Assembly: GCA_905221605.1 (NCBI GenBank)
Contig: CAJNDS010000864.1
Span: forward strand, 1-57,220
From: Symbiodinium natans
Taxonomy: Eukaryota; Sar; Dinophyceae; Suessiales; Symbiodiniaceae
Direction of reading: 5' to 3'
DNA: 57,220 nt
This document shows positions 13,563-23,767 of this stretch, one piece after another (the stretch's first letter is position 1; every line of letters begins with the position of its first letter). Both the position numbers and the translations under genes were made by a program. The notes under the pieces are model-generated. The model was not told the origin of the DNA, did no database searches, and saw only the letters and a list, made by a program, of their open reading frames with translations.

Positions 13563-13767
13563 GGATGAAGGTTCCGAGAGGAAGCCGCCAAAGTCTAACT
13601 TGGGAAGATCAAAGGCTTTGCCGAAGGCAAAGGCAAAGAGTGTAGCTAAAACGGTCAGGGAGCAACCTGATGGAGTCTTCTTTCGGAATCGCCGCCTCTA
13701 TGAGATTTTTCTGGATGATGATAAGACTGTTAGCTTCCACAGAACACAAGACTGTGCAAGAAAGTAG
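13501..13767 (+). CDS. Hypothetical basic ORF upstream of the helicase relic
   Basis: An 88-codon frame with a Lys/Arg/Ser/Pro-rich middle (about residues 28-55, KPPKSNLGRSKALPKAKAKS) and a C-terminal part with alternating hydrophobic residues (VFFRNRRLYEIFLDDDKTVSFH). It overlaps the end of the tiny secretory-type ORF in a different frame and ends about 90 bases before the decayed helicase copy. No domain is recognised. It may be an exon or part of the mobile element whose helicase follows. Low confidence. Confidence 0.22.
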   Translation: MEHLPTQSALTSMITVRVVTEDEGSERKPPKSNLGRSKALPKAKAKSVAKTVREQPDGVFFRNRRLYEIFLDDDKTVSFHRTQDCARK

Positions 13768-13859
13768 TCGAGCAATCCTGACCTTATCAGGCCGAATGAC
13801 CATTCCCTTCCAATTCCGCTTGAAGATGTTCTACAAGCTTTCTTTCAACACAAATAATG

Positions 13860-14475
13860 CGTTCCGGGGATTGCTAGTGGCGGCGACGCATGGGACTATA
13901 GTTGCTCGGCTCAGCTTCCCTTTCTCGGTGCTCATTAACAGGCTGAAGGATGTGGAGCTTCTGCTCAGAGACGAGGCGCAGCAGCTGGGCACACCCGGCT
14001 CCAACACCATTCTAGCTCACATTCGACACGCGCTGGATGTCATGATTGGGTCACAGGCAGCCAGCGGGAGGATCCCTACCGAATTACCATTACGCGACGG
14101 AGCTCCTGGAGCAAAAAACCTGGCCCAATGCCGTTCCGGCTGATCTGTACAGCCTGCCACGCTTCCAGAAGCACTGCTAAAGCAAACGCTTCATAGCTCC
14201 GGACCGTGGAAAAAAGGACAAGCGATATGCCCTGAGGCAAACACAATGTGCCCCCTGACTGTACGGGGTCTGGGTTTTCGGCCAATTCCATGCTGGGCTT
14301 CCATCCTCTGCCTAAGCTGTCTCAAGTCCAAGCAAGCCGAAACGGTCATGCAAGCCGCGGGACTAAAGGCTATTGTGGGTCCAGCCATCAATCTGTCGCT
14401 TTGCTCCTCCATGCGCCTCCCCCCGGAAATTTCTGCTGTCTTATACGCCTGCCGATACTGTGAAAAGCAGAGCTC
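13860..14475 (+). pseudogene. Decayed copy of SF1 (UPF1-like) helicase
   Basis: This plus-strand fragment is a clear relative of the minus-strand helicase at 35640-37789. Shared blocks are RGLLVAATHGTIVARLSFP, the Walker B block LLLRDEAQ, GTPGSNTILAHI, HALDVMIG, and then in another frame KQAETVMQAAGLKAIVGPAI and SSMRLPPEI. In the motif III region this copy reads MIGSQAASG, where the other reads MIGDHRQPAGG, so key bases have been lost. At least one further frame change separates the blocks, and the Walker A part is missing. It is a truncated, inactive copy, showing that the helicase belongs to a multi-copy element. Confidence 0.75.
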
Positions 14476-15210
14476 GCGCAGCTGTCTCTTTTTCACTTCG
14501 CACTTGAGCCAAACACCAAAGTGTTCAGCAAGCTTCAGTTCTTGCAGCAAGCTCTCTCCAAGAGCTAAGGGCTCCAAAAAGCTACGAATTCCATCTCAAC
14601 TTTGTTCTACAAAGGAGGTAAAGCAAAAGAACAATGCAACTGCTTTGGTCTACACCTCGAGGACTTCAGGTCACTTCCGAACAGCAAAACAGCGAAGCTT
14701 CAGAGTCCACTCTGCACTCCTACTCCCATCCTACACGTCCAACAGCAACGAACGAAGTGGCGGGGACACGGAGTGAGTTGCAACAAGACAGAACCTCAGA
14801 GTTCTGACACGCACTTCTTCACTACTGCTCTCAAGCAGTTCCAAGTGCTTCAAAACTCATCCTAGGCCATGCCAACAAGACAAGACATGTGTCGCAGTCA
14901 ACCCAAACATGCTTTGGGCAAAACCAAACATGCTCATGCCAAGTCACGCAGCAGAAAAACTCTCATGCTTCTCTCTGTATGGTCAAACACCACATGGCAC
15001 CAACTGGGCAAACACTACAGGTGAATTTTTCTTCGTCACTTTCGAGCAAATGCAGTTTGCGAGGGGAGGTATTCTCCCGTCGGTACTGAGCTACTGCTAA
15101 GCTGCGGTACCCTCACTCTTATACGTCACTGCGCCGTCAAGGACGGGGAACCCTGTGGGTGGCGGTCCGTCCTGGTAGAAGCGGAGGTCGGCAAGTGACA
15201 CAAAGGAACC
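14476..15210. other. No gene seen
   Basis: The sequence after the helicase relic loses similarity to the 36 kb copy at about 14470. No frame here shows recognisable protein features. Confidence 0.5.
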
Positions 15211-15283
15211 CGCTAGCCACAGGTGGGCCAGCTATTCTACTCCCTAAACCTCCGAAGAGGGTGCCATCCTACTGCCCTACAGG

Positions 15284-15350
15284 AAAACCCCCAAAGGGGA
15301 GGCGGTGAAGTGGCAGAACCTCACAAAACCCCCGAGGGGGAGGCGGTGAG
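15284..15350. repeat. Two direct repeats each with a C/G hairpin
   Basis: AAAACCCCC followed by AAAGGGGAGGCGGTGA, and AAAACCCCC followed by GAGGGGGAGGCGGTGAG, lie about 41 bases apart. Each can fold as a short C-tract/G-tract hairpin. They lie just beyond the 3' end of the minus-strand frame at 15361-16434, so they could be part of an element's 3' end. That role is a guess. Confidence 0.45.
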
Positions 15351-15360
15351 GAGGCACAGG

Positions 15361-16434
15361 TCAGGGAGCACTGCCGAGGGGGGGGCCGAAAACCTCCTTG
15401 TTAAGCAGTTGGGTTGCCTCCACTGGTTTGAGACTGAGCAACCTCCAGTCGGAGGGCTGGAGTGTCCCTTTGAGGGGGGCCGCCACAGCCGGCTCACCAG
15501 TGGGAGTGAAGTAAAGACACTCCTGGCGGAGGAGCGCCGCAACCACCGGCTTGGCTTGGCCCGAGGCTACCAACTGCCAGTACAGCAAGGAGAACACCGA
15601 CCGCAGATCGCGGCGGTGTGACTGAGCCACCGGGAGACCACCGGCTGGCAGGCTTCGACCCAGTTCCACCACGAGAGTATCCGGATGCGCTGCGGAAACG
15701 GGCAGTCCGGGGTAAAACCTCGCTAGCCACGTCAACCAGGACGAGGTCGTGGCCCGGCGTCCCCAGTTGCGGGGATTCGCGTCCCTGGCTGCGAACCCAT
15801 ACAGGGCTGCCGTGCCCAGGATCCATGCCATGTGCAAAACCTCCACCCCGGAGAAGGTTGAGGGAGGGGGGAGGAGTCGTTCGAACTCTGTGATGTCCAC
15901 GTCGACCGACCATGGTCACGTGACCCCTCCCCACCTCCCTGCTGTGGTTGGGGAAAATCCCCTGGTAGAAGGAGCTGAACTCCACTTCTCTCCCATGGGC
16001 ATGGTGGGAGGACCGAGGTCATGGGGGGCGGTGAGGACCAGCCTGCTTCCCCCATGCCCCAGGTACTTGGATTGGAAGCCAACGCGGCGGGGGAACTGAA
16101 ACACGTCCCCACACTGCGCCAGCCAGTTGGCCCTGTTATTGGACCTGGCGAGGCGGTCAACACGGAGCTCCAGGATCTCATCCCCCAGGACGGCGTTCTA
16201 GGAGGGAGGCACGTCGTGTTGGAGCTCCGTGTCCGAGGAAGACTCATAGGAGGAGGCCGGCTGCGGAGGTGAGGCTTCCTCCTTGACTGCCACCAGCTCC
16301 TCCGACTCTTCACTGTACTCTTCTGAGGTTTCCGCCTTAACCTCCGAAGCTGGACGGGGCCTTGCGGGTGGTGAATCGTCGGTAGGTCGCACCTCCTCCT
16401 CAGCAGGGTGAGCACTGGAAGCGACCGGTGCCAC
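15361..16434 (-). pseudogene. Broken minus-strand ORF, two nonsense codons
   Basis: One reading frame of about 358 codons runs from 16434 to 15361 with only two interruptions: TAG at about 16198-16200 and TGA at about 15916-15918. The first part is acidic and Ser/Glu/Pro-rich (EEYSEESEELVAVKEE). The middle reads like a folded domain (ELRVDRLARSNNRANWLAQC, VFQFPRRVGFQSKYLG). The C-terminal 180 codons are continuous and contain FSLLYWQLVASGQAKPV and GTLQPSDWRLLSLKPVEAT. Composition stays protein-like across both stops, which favours nonsense mutations over separate genes. I do not recognise the family. Its position behind the truncated copia pol suggests retroelement origin. Confidence 0.45.
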
Positions 16435-16465
16435 GACGGGGCTGGAGCCGGTGCCGGAAGCTTGC

Positions 16466-18235
16466 TCAACCTCCGTGGAGGGTGCTGCGCCTGAGTGGCT
16501 CGACGGCTTGGGGCTGTGGGCAATGTGCGCGGGAGCAGCTTTTGCCCTTGGACGTCATAGCGGCAAAATCGCGGACAACAAGTCTAGAGCGGTAAAGGCC
16601 AGGCTTCTTAACCGTATTGACCCAACGGCTCGAAAGAACTCTTCTTCCGCTCTCCTTAGCAAGTCGATACGCTTCTCGCTCGCTCACCACTTCTCCAACG
16701 TTGAACGACTCCAATTCTTCTAGTTCTAATTTCATGGACAGATAGAGGAGTTTGGGATCTAACAGCTCACCAGAGGTCTCCGAAACAGCTTGCTGGGGGA
16801 CCTGACAACAGATTCTACTCCCTCCAAACTTAAGCTCAAAGGAAGACGCCGCTTGATTGCTCACGGCGCGGCAGTCAGGTCCTTCACCTAGCTTCTGAAG
16901 ATAATGATCCGTCAACCAGTCTATTTCCATGTCCTCCATGTCGGGCTCCGGAAGGTCACCTCCGGCTACCCCCTCATGACCCTCAGAACCCATTTCCGTG
17001 GGCTCGTAGTCCTGGACATATTCCGGGATCATTTCTTCATCCTCTGGGGCTTCGATTTCCTCTTCTTTTGGAACAATGGGTTCCGCAGGCGGTTCAAACA
17101 GCAAAGGCTTTTCGGGGTCCTGTGTATCAAGCACAAGAGGATTAGCTTTAGCTAACAGCTCCAACGTTGGGCTGTCGCACGTGGGTTCGTCCCGTTCAAA
17201 GATACCACCACACGCTGGAAAGACCTCAATCTCTCCATCTCCTCCAATGACAGTCCCATACACACCTCCACCTCTAGGATGGACAGGGCCCAGATAGCTC
17301 ACTCGAACCGTCTTGGCTCCCCGGAACTTTTCTAGATGTCGTTTAGAACCGCCAACTTTGGCCTGCGCAGAACAACCGAAGGGAAGCGTCCTAGTCCTTT
17401 GGACTATCTCCTCGTGCAACCTGTCTATTGCTGTGGTACTGTTGTTGCTGTCAAAGTTCCACAAGTTGAAACTGCGTGCGGCGTACAGCAAACAAGTCTG
17501 CCACAACATTCCACCTAAAGGTAACTGCCAAGCGGCGCCACCTTCTTCAACAGGTCGTCGACGCTTTATCTCCGCCTCTAGGTCGAGCCATATCGACCAA
17601 AATCCCTGCTTCATAGCAGAGACCTGCCTTTCCACAGCACCTTTAGACTGCGGACGGTATCCTGGCACAACATCTACAATCGTAGGGTCGTAGGGTTCTC
17701 GCGCCTCTGCGCCGCGACCCTCTCGCACATGGATATCAGACCCTGTGCGTTATCGCACCTGAACGTTAAAGTCTTTTGGTGCAATCCAATTTCGCGGATG
17801 AACCGATCGATGTTGAATAACAAGTTCGGGTCATGTAGTTCCATTGCGGGGATAGACATTGAGTACCGGGACGCAACATGTACGAGAAGAAGAACCCTCA
17901 GTTTCCCAAAATAATAGAAATCGACCCCAATGGTTTGATTCTCCTTCTGCAGCTGCCTCTTCAGTCTCCTGGCCGGGACTTTTCCTTTACTGGAGCAGCA
18001 GCTTTCGCAGTTCACATCATAGGGAAAATGACCTCGGGACCGATGTACCTGAAGTGCATGGCTTCGCAAAGGAATCCTTTCTTCAATCTCCTCTCCTTGT
18101 GGAATTGGGGCTTCAAGAGGCTGTTCCGGGTTTTGCGGGGGACGATTCGGCTGGTTAGACGAAGACGACGGTTCACCATCATCACGGTCCAGGATTAAGG
18201 GATCAGAGCCTGTGCCACTTCCTGGAAGGGGCAGC
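16466..18235 (-). pseudogene. Copia-type integrase and reverse transcriptase start, frameshifted
   Basis: Minus-strand polyprotein fragment. An acidic linker (LILDRDDGEPSSSS) precedes a GAG-pre-integrase zinc-binding region with the H-H-C-C pattern HALQVHRSRGHFPYDVNCESC (His pair about 18030, Cys pair about 18000). The integrase core follows: first Asp in IGVDFYYFG, second Asp in TLTFRCDNAQG, and Glu in QSKGAVERQVSAMKQ, fitting a DD35E catalytic triad. The frame changes at about 17700, between the second Asp and the Glu. After an acidic linker the fragment enters the typical start of a Ty1/copia reverse transcriptase (SGRRVLSSRWVNTVKKPG, then YRSRLVVRDFAA) and stops at 16466. Most of the RT and RNase H is missing, so the element is dead. 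Assignment to copia is by motif order. Confidence 0.75.
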
Positions 18236-18289
18236 CCTCTGAGCATCCGCAGATGCCCAGTCAATGGCTGCTTTAAGCCTCCTTCCGGC

Positions 18290-18400
18290 ACTCTCTCATC
18301 ATGTCCCTTCAACACAAAGCAATGTCCCTTCAACACAAAGCATGCCACATCAAGACAACATGCCAAAACATGCCAAACATGCCACAAACAAGCCAACAAC
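18290..18400. repeat. AACATGCCA-type short repeats
   Basis: Repeated copies of ATGCCA, ACATGCCAAA and CCCTTCAACACAAAGCA, with TGTCCCTTCAACACAAAGCA twice in tandem at about 18302-18340. The same ACATGCC word clusters again at 20836-20935. It interrupts the retroelement between its ORF1 and integrase segments. Confidence 0.6.
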
Positions 18401-18929
18401 TTTAAGGTTTTGGGCTTTCTCTTAGTTGGGGCTTTCGGGCTTTTCCTACCAACCAACAAGATCCGTTCTACGCAAACACGCTTGAAGCATTTTCGGGCGC
18501 GAATACGAATCCAACATCCTCCTTTTCGGGGTTTCAACTTCCACAATTTGGGATTTTTCTTTGGGGCTTTCCTAAGCACCTTGCACAGCCCTTTCCAAAA
18601 GGCCGAAACAACGACCCCACCCAAGGCACTGAAGATCAGAACGAGGAATCCCAGCGCGATGTCGACTCGGGGCTTTGGACCTCCAAGTTCTCCTAGGGGT
18701 CCTACCACTAGATGCTCTTTACATTCTGGGGCCTCAAGGCTCATGTTCCCAAGCCAAAAGGTTTCCATGCCACAACAAGTCAAGCATGCCAAGCTCAAGC
18801 CACTCCATGCCAAGGTTCCATGCCACTCAAAATCAAGAACATGCACAAAACAAGGCACTGCAAATTGTTTTCTCGGCTTCAGGCTTTCGGGCAAAATAGC
18901 AAGTCGGCCCTTTGTCTTTGACAAACAGC
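18401..18929 (-). other. Retroelement interior, no catalytic domain seen
   Basis: This stretch between the Gag-like ORF1 and the integrase stays open on the minus strand and encodes a hydrophobic run (IALGFLVLIFSALGGVVVSA) followed by a Lys/Arg-rich segment. I do not recognise it. It may be cargo, an intervening insertion or unconstrained sequence. No aspartic protease motif was found here. Confidence 0.35.
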
Positions 18930-20686
18930 TTACAAGCCCGGAGGAACCGGGGGAAACGAACTGCTCGAATCTCGGAGCTGGCTCTCCGACACAGCTATCG
19001 TCTCTCTTACACTGGCAAAGATCGATGCAAGCTCTGGATTGGGTGGAATCCGCCGTGGGGACCTCGAGCGCCTTGGCGAAACGGACAATCGGCTTTCCGG
19101 CGTTGGAGGCACAGAACGCGGAGTAGGGGGCAAACCAGCTTCTGAAGGATCCAACAGCCGCCAGGCCTCGAAGTTGCTCTCTCCAGAGACCGACGCCGGA
19201 GGTCGGGGAGGAAGCCGGAATGGCGGGATAGGTGGCGGCGTAGGGACCGCCAACGGTGGAACCGATGGAGGCTCCGGACCTCCCACCGGCTCCCCCTGCA
19301 CAAGGTGGAGGTTCCAGTAATCGGCCCCCGTGACTTCCGGGGGCTCCGACGGCTTTCCACGAAGCTCCATCCAAGATTCTCGTACGAAGACCTCAGGACG
19401 GACAAACCACCTGAGGAGGAAGAATCTGAATCGCTTCCACCATCCGGAGGTCGGGCTGCCGCCTTGGAGCGGGCAGCTTTCGAGGACGCCCGATATTCCT
19501 CCAGGGAGTAGTGCTCCTTGGCCTCGTCCTTTATCACATTCCCAATAATTTCCCAGACGCACCTTTGGATCCACATCGGAGTGGTTTCCGACGTCACCCT
19601 TTCCGCATGGCCAATGTCGTACTTCTCGTGGTTCTCCTGGTACAAGTTCACCAATCCAAGGAGGTACAAGGCAAAGGTGTGGCCCTGCTGAAGGTGGTAC
19701 GACATCGGGAGCAACTTGGGGTGCACGGACTTGTTGGAGGTCAAAGATTCCCCAAGCTGATTCACAACAAGGGTAATGACCTTCAAGTTGCATCCAAAAT
19801 CCACGGCCGAAGCAGCCTGGGTAAGTTGGGAAAGGATTTGCGCGTGGTGGTCCTCCAGCTCGGTGGTAAGCACAGCTTGGTCCATACGACGGAAAGGCAG
19901 GTTCAGGTAGTCGTCGTGCTCCATAAAAGGAGGATCGCCCACCTTCGGCTTCCCGAAGTACAGCAGCCCGTGGCTGTAACACGGGGACATATAGCTGTGA
20001 TATCCAGGAGGTACTCCAACCACCTCTTCCTCGCAATCCTTGGGAGGAAGCGGGATCACATCGGTTCTCCCGGCAGCCATTCCAGCTAAATAGCCGGGCT
20101 CTCCCAAGCGACTCAGCTCGTTGAGAAAATCGACCGACCCGTAGATCCCGTGGGCCAACGGCGCAGGTTCGTTGCGCTCCATGTGGAGCTGATAAACAGA
20201 CTCCTGGCCGTTTTCGCGGTAAATTTGCTGCTGGAGCCCACAAAACGCCTGGAACGCACTCCTCTTGGGAACTTTCCAGCCACCCCAATCCTCCTCGCCA
20301 TCCTCCTCGCCATCCGAAACAGCGGTTGGCACCAAAGCAATCGTTCGAGCACCCATGGCTCTCTCTGCTGCTGCTGCTGCCAAAGCTTCTCTGGCTTCCC
20401 CATCCGACATTTCGAAGGACGAGGTCGACGAAGAGCTCTCTGAGGAGTCGGACCTCGGAGCTAAAGCTGGAGCAGACGCCCCCGTAGCCCCACTCGGAGC
20501 AGCCTCTGGCGATGCAGCACATGCAGCTGCCATCTGTTGGCGTTGTTCCAATTCCGCCAAAGTCATACGCTCCAATTCCTCCGCCTCGCGGATCTCCGGG
20601 TAAAACTCCGGCGTATCGCTTCGCGCCGGAGAAGGCGTCTGACCGCTCCGAGGAGCATCGTCTGTGGTGGCTGCCCTGGCGCCCAT
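18930..20686 (-). pseudogene. Gag-like ORF1 of minus-strand retroelement, one frame change
   Basis: From the ATG at 20686 a minus-strand frame runs with protein-like composition to about 19430. It starts MGARAATTDDAPRSG, followed by an Ala/Glu/Ser-rich region (ELEQRQQMAAACAASPEAAP, then SESSSSTSSFEMSDGEAREA) and a folded core of about 280 residues (LHMERNEPAPLAHGIYGSVD, HTFALYLLGLVNLYQENHEK, PMWIQRCVWEIIGNVIKDEA). At about 19430 sense moves to another minus frame, which continues to 18930 as a Pro-rich tail (VRPEVFVRESWMELRGKPSE and several PPxP stretches). Position upstream of an integrase suggests a Gag-type structural protein; no zinc knuckle is seen. Function is inferred from position only. 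Confidence 0.5.
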
Positions 20687-20835
20687 GGTTGAGCAATCGA
20701 TCTTCACCAAAGGAAAACTCGCTACACCTCTCGGGCAAAGCTTGCTTGGAAACACAAAATGCTTTAAGGCTTTCGGAACAATCACTGCTCTGTAGTGCGA
20801 TCTCCGCACTTTCCCATGGTCGTTCAAAATCAACA

Positions 20836-20940
20836 AATGCAAAACACCATGCCGAAAAACATGCCGCACCACATGCCAATAAACATGCCACAAAACATGC
20901 CAATAAACATGCCGCAAAACATGCCACAGGCCTTTCAACA
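20836..20940. repeat. ACATGCC tandem repeats
   Basis: About eight copies of ACATGCC(A/G) separated by AATAA, ACAAA or CCAC. On the minus strand this yields a spurious His/Trp/Val-rich peptide (WHVLRHVYWHVLWHVYWH) in front of the Gag-like ORF; the real start is more likely the ATG at 20686. Confidence 0.7.
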
Positions 20941-20959
20941 AGCTTCCTAATGAGTTGAG

Positions 20960-21120
20960 GGGTTCGTTCGGGCTGTTCTTTGGACACTTCTTTGGGCATT
21001 TCGGGCACTTTAAGGGTGTTCTCGGGCACTTTCGGGGTGCTTTCGGTCACTTTCGGGGTGTTTTCGGTGCATTCTTGAGGCACTTCAGGGACCACTTTCG
21101 GGGATACGTCGGCTCTAAGC
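20960..21120. repeat. TTTCGGGGTG minisatellite, Pro-Lys-Val repeats if translated
   Basis: Units of about 21 bases such as CACTTTCGGGGTG(T/C)TTTCGGT recur about eight times. On the minus strand they read as PKVTEST / PKVPENT / LKVPEM peptides. Low complexity makes coding doubtful. Confidence 0.55.
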
Positions 21121-21177
21121 CCTCGCAGCAAGAAAGCAAACGGCGTCTCAAGCAAAGCATGCCGGCAATCACCGCTC

Positions 21178-21244
21178 TTTTTTTTTTTTTTGACGCCTCT
21201 TTACTACATCAGTAGCACAGTAGGCCGGTCTTGTTGGGCTCGAC
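21178..21244 (-). mobile_element. Polyadenylated 3' end of a retroposed element, copy A
   Basis: Read on the minus strand, a 50-base box (21244 to 21195) ends in AAAGAGGC and is followed by GTC and 14 A residues (T run at 21178-21191). The same 50-base box sits at 30448-30497, also followed by an A run. The box can fold at its end: CTAC-TGAT-GTAG, extendable to six pairs, with GCCT pairing to AGGC outside. A hairpin plus A tail is what target-primed retrotransposition of LINE-like or LINE-mobilised RNAs leaves behind. No reverse transcriptase was recognised within copy A. Confidence 0.6.
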
Positions 21245-22620
21245 GTAAAGGGTGAAACAAAGTCAGCGCACACAATCCGCCAGACACACCAAGCAACCAC
21301 CAAGCAAACAAACACCAAAGAAACAAAGCGAGCAATCGCGCTGAACTACTAGATACCCCACGGACTCAGTACTCGAAGTCGTCAATGAAGTCCCGGTTCA
21401 CAAGGAAGCACAGAGCTTGTGGGGGAATCGCAAATTGCGACATTGCCAGATTCTCAAAACCACCATCATGTAGCCACTGGTGCGACAGCGGTTATTCAAA
21501 CCGAGGTCATCAGAAGAGGTTCGGATCACGTACTCGTTGTCAAGGACAGACAGCCGACACTCAATGGCGAAAGGATGTTGCAAGTCAGACTCCCTAGGGG
21601 GGATGAAAGATGTGCATATGCCCCATGGTGGTCAGCCAGTGGGGACTTAACAGCAAGAACAATCAAGGCAAGACCGGCCCAGGGCACTCCATGGTGGTCA
21701 GCCAGTGGAGTAGCTCCGAGCTCTGGGTGCTCCATTCACATTGGCGTAGCACAGGTTTCTCCAGTCAACCTGGCGCACAAGTGCCCACCCAGAGAGGTGC
21801 CCGCGCACGGCCAGAGGGGGGGCGAGAGTAGCTACAGCTACCGATTCCACGGGGAGAGTCCACAGCGAGTTACCAACCCCTTAACACCACAGGGTTTATA
21901 ATGACAACGAGGAACCTCCCAGTCCAGGCATCTCACACAAGGCCACGCAACCTTGGCGCTGGCCTGCGCGTCGGCACACATCGGGTCCCTCCAAACCCAA
22001 ACCCGCGAGGTACGTCGGTAAGGAGATGGGAGGGCTCACATCACATTGGTGCCGAAGTGCAAGGATCTCCATGGTATTGCTACTTTGATCCAATCAGAGC
22101 CTTCAGGTAACATCCACGCGGGCGGGGAGCCCACTTGCCCTGCCGCAGGCCAAGCTCAGACGAGGGTGACCCTCTAGAGTCTCAAGAGGGCCAGGTTGTT
22201 CTACAAGTGGGGAATGGCTCCCTGCCTAGTCAGCGAGTGCATAATCTCCACGTAGAAGTGTCCACAGCCAGCGCGCCGAACTGCTAGGTCACCCTGTGCA
22301 CTCAGTACTCGAAATCGTCGAAGAGGCCGGGAGCACACATGTAGCACCGAGTGCGCAGGTGCGTCGCAAGAGGCGACGTTGCCAGATTCACAAAACCACC
22401 ATCATGCAGCCACCGATGCGACTACATTCAGCACCAGCCAAGGCCGTTCACGAGAAGGTTCGCAAGCCCGCCATCACAGGTGGGGCATAGTCGTGCCTTG
22501 GCACGGGACGTTGCAGGTGTCAACCTTCTTGATCCGAAGTAGAAAGTTGCCCCATGGTGGTCAGCCAGTGGGGACTTAACGGCAAGAGCAAAGGGTAGGA
22601 CCAGCCCAGAGCACTCCATG
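21245..22620 (-). mobile_element. Repeat body of retroposed element, copy A
   Basis: Bases about 21245-22110 and 22290-22620 closely match 30498-31340 and 31345-31570. The word CCATGGTGGTCAGCCAGTGG appears four times here (near 21625, 21691, 22553, 22617) and four times in copy B. The minus-strand frames contain SPLADHHG and DVSPPISLPTYLAGLGLEG, but none is open for long. It is best read as a decayed 3' part of an element whose better preserved frame follows at 22625-23485. Confidence 0.55.
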
Positions 22621-22624
22621 GTGG

Positions 22625-23485
22625 TCAGCCAGTGGAGCCTCTCCGAGCACAAGGCGCAACGTGCTTTTGACTCACAAGAGTCTCGTCCGACGGCCAAAGC
22701 AGGCTTGACTGCTTCGTTCCAGTCAGAGCCATCAGGTAAACCCAAGCAGGCGGGTCCTTTCGTCCGCCATAGACTAAAATTCGTGTCTCCCCGCTCGTTG
22801 GGGCTGGCAGCAAAGAAGGCAGCCTAATGGGGCCCATGCAAACACAAGCCCGGAAGGTCGCATGGGCCTCGGAAATTGCAATCTGGTAGGTGATGGTTCC
22901 TCCAGAGCCAAGGCCCATGAGATATGTGGGCAAGGAGATGCGAGGGCTCGCATCACGTTGGACGGCCAGTAGGAGCGGTAGAATTTCCATTGTATACACT
23001 GCCTTGGTCCAGGCAGCACCGTCAGGCAGCATCCAGGCGGGCGGTGAGCCTGCTTGCCCCGCCACAGGCCATGCGCAGGCAATGACGGCCTTTTTGAAAG
23101 CCAGGTTGCTCCACAGATACTCGATGGCCCCTTGCCAAGGCAGTGGGTGCATATTCTCCACATAGAAATGTCCACAACCAGGGAGGAGAAGCACTATCGA
23201 GTTGGCTTCCCCTGCATCCGCACTCGGCCGGGATACAACAAAGGGGAGGGTTGAACTGCCATGGCTCGCCGTAATCCAGGTGTTTTCACGCCCAGCTACG
23301 AGCGGAGGGGCGACCAATGGAGGAGGCTGCAGGTTCTCCAGGCCAAGGGGCTCTTGCAATGCCATGGCGAAGAAGGGGCAGCCTACCCAATTGATGGGGC
23401 AAGGTAGAGGAAGACTGGGCAGTCTTGCCTGAGAGCCGTGCCGTCCAGCGCAAAGAATGTCACACAACAACAAGCTTGCTCCCAA
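22625..23485 (-). CDS. Unknown ORF in repeat element, DxSPxISLPTYL module
   Basis: A 286-codon minus-strand frame with even, protein-like composition: hydrophobic N-terminus, FFAMALQEPLGLENLQPPPL, then NSIVLLLPGCGHFYVENMHP, LAFKKAVIACAWPVAGQAGS and RDASPRISLPTYLMGLGSGG. The last two blocks recur in neighbouring sequence (about 22.0-22.2 kb and 31.9-32.5 kb), so the protein is built of, or derived from, a repeated module of some 70 residues. No enzyme motif was recognised. It lies inside a polyadenylated repeat element and may be its ORF or a remnant. The start codon is uncertain. Confidence 0.4.
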   Translation of the reverse strand: MGASLLLCDILCAGRHGSQARLPSLPLPCPINWVGCPFFAMALQEPLGLENLQPPPLVAPPLVAGRENTWITASHGSSTLPFVVSRPSADAGEANSIVLLLPGCGHFYVENMHPLPWQGAIEYLWSNLAFKKAVIACAWPVAGQAGSPPAWMLPDGAAWTKAVYTMEILPLLLAVQRDASPRISLPTYLMGLGSGGTITYQIAISEAHATFRACVCMGPIRLPSLLPAPTSGETRILVYGGRKDPPAWVYLMALTGTKQSSLLWPSDETLVSQKHVAPCARRGSTG

Positions 23486-23767
23486 CTTCCCCTGACTCAG
23501 CTCCCTTCAGTTGGAGACTACATCAGCAGTAAAACATGATCAATGGTTACAACTTTCCAAATCGGTCAAGACAACAGCATGACATTACAGGAATGCCGCA
23601 TGACCATGGATAACGACCGATGTACTAGGCCGCCGTTTGTTCCGTATTCGTACAAGGTCAGCGCTAGATGTCACTATCCGAATGCCGATTGTCCTCAAGC
23701 AGATGCATGGTCTCGTCATCTAAATGCTCGAGAATGTCAGTAGCAATACGTTCATCGAGGAAGCACG
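23486..23767. other. Short spacer, nothing recognised
   Basis: AT-richer than its flanks. It contains a partial match (ACTACATCAG near 23518) to the first bases of the 3'-end box. No gene is seen. Confidence 0.4.
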
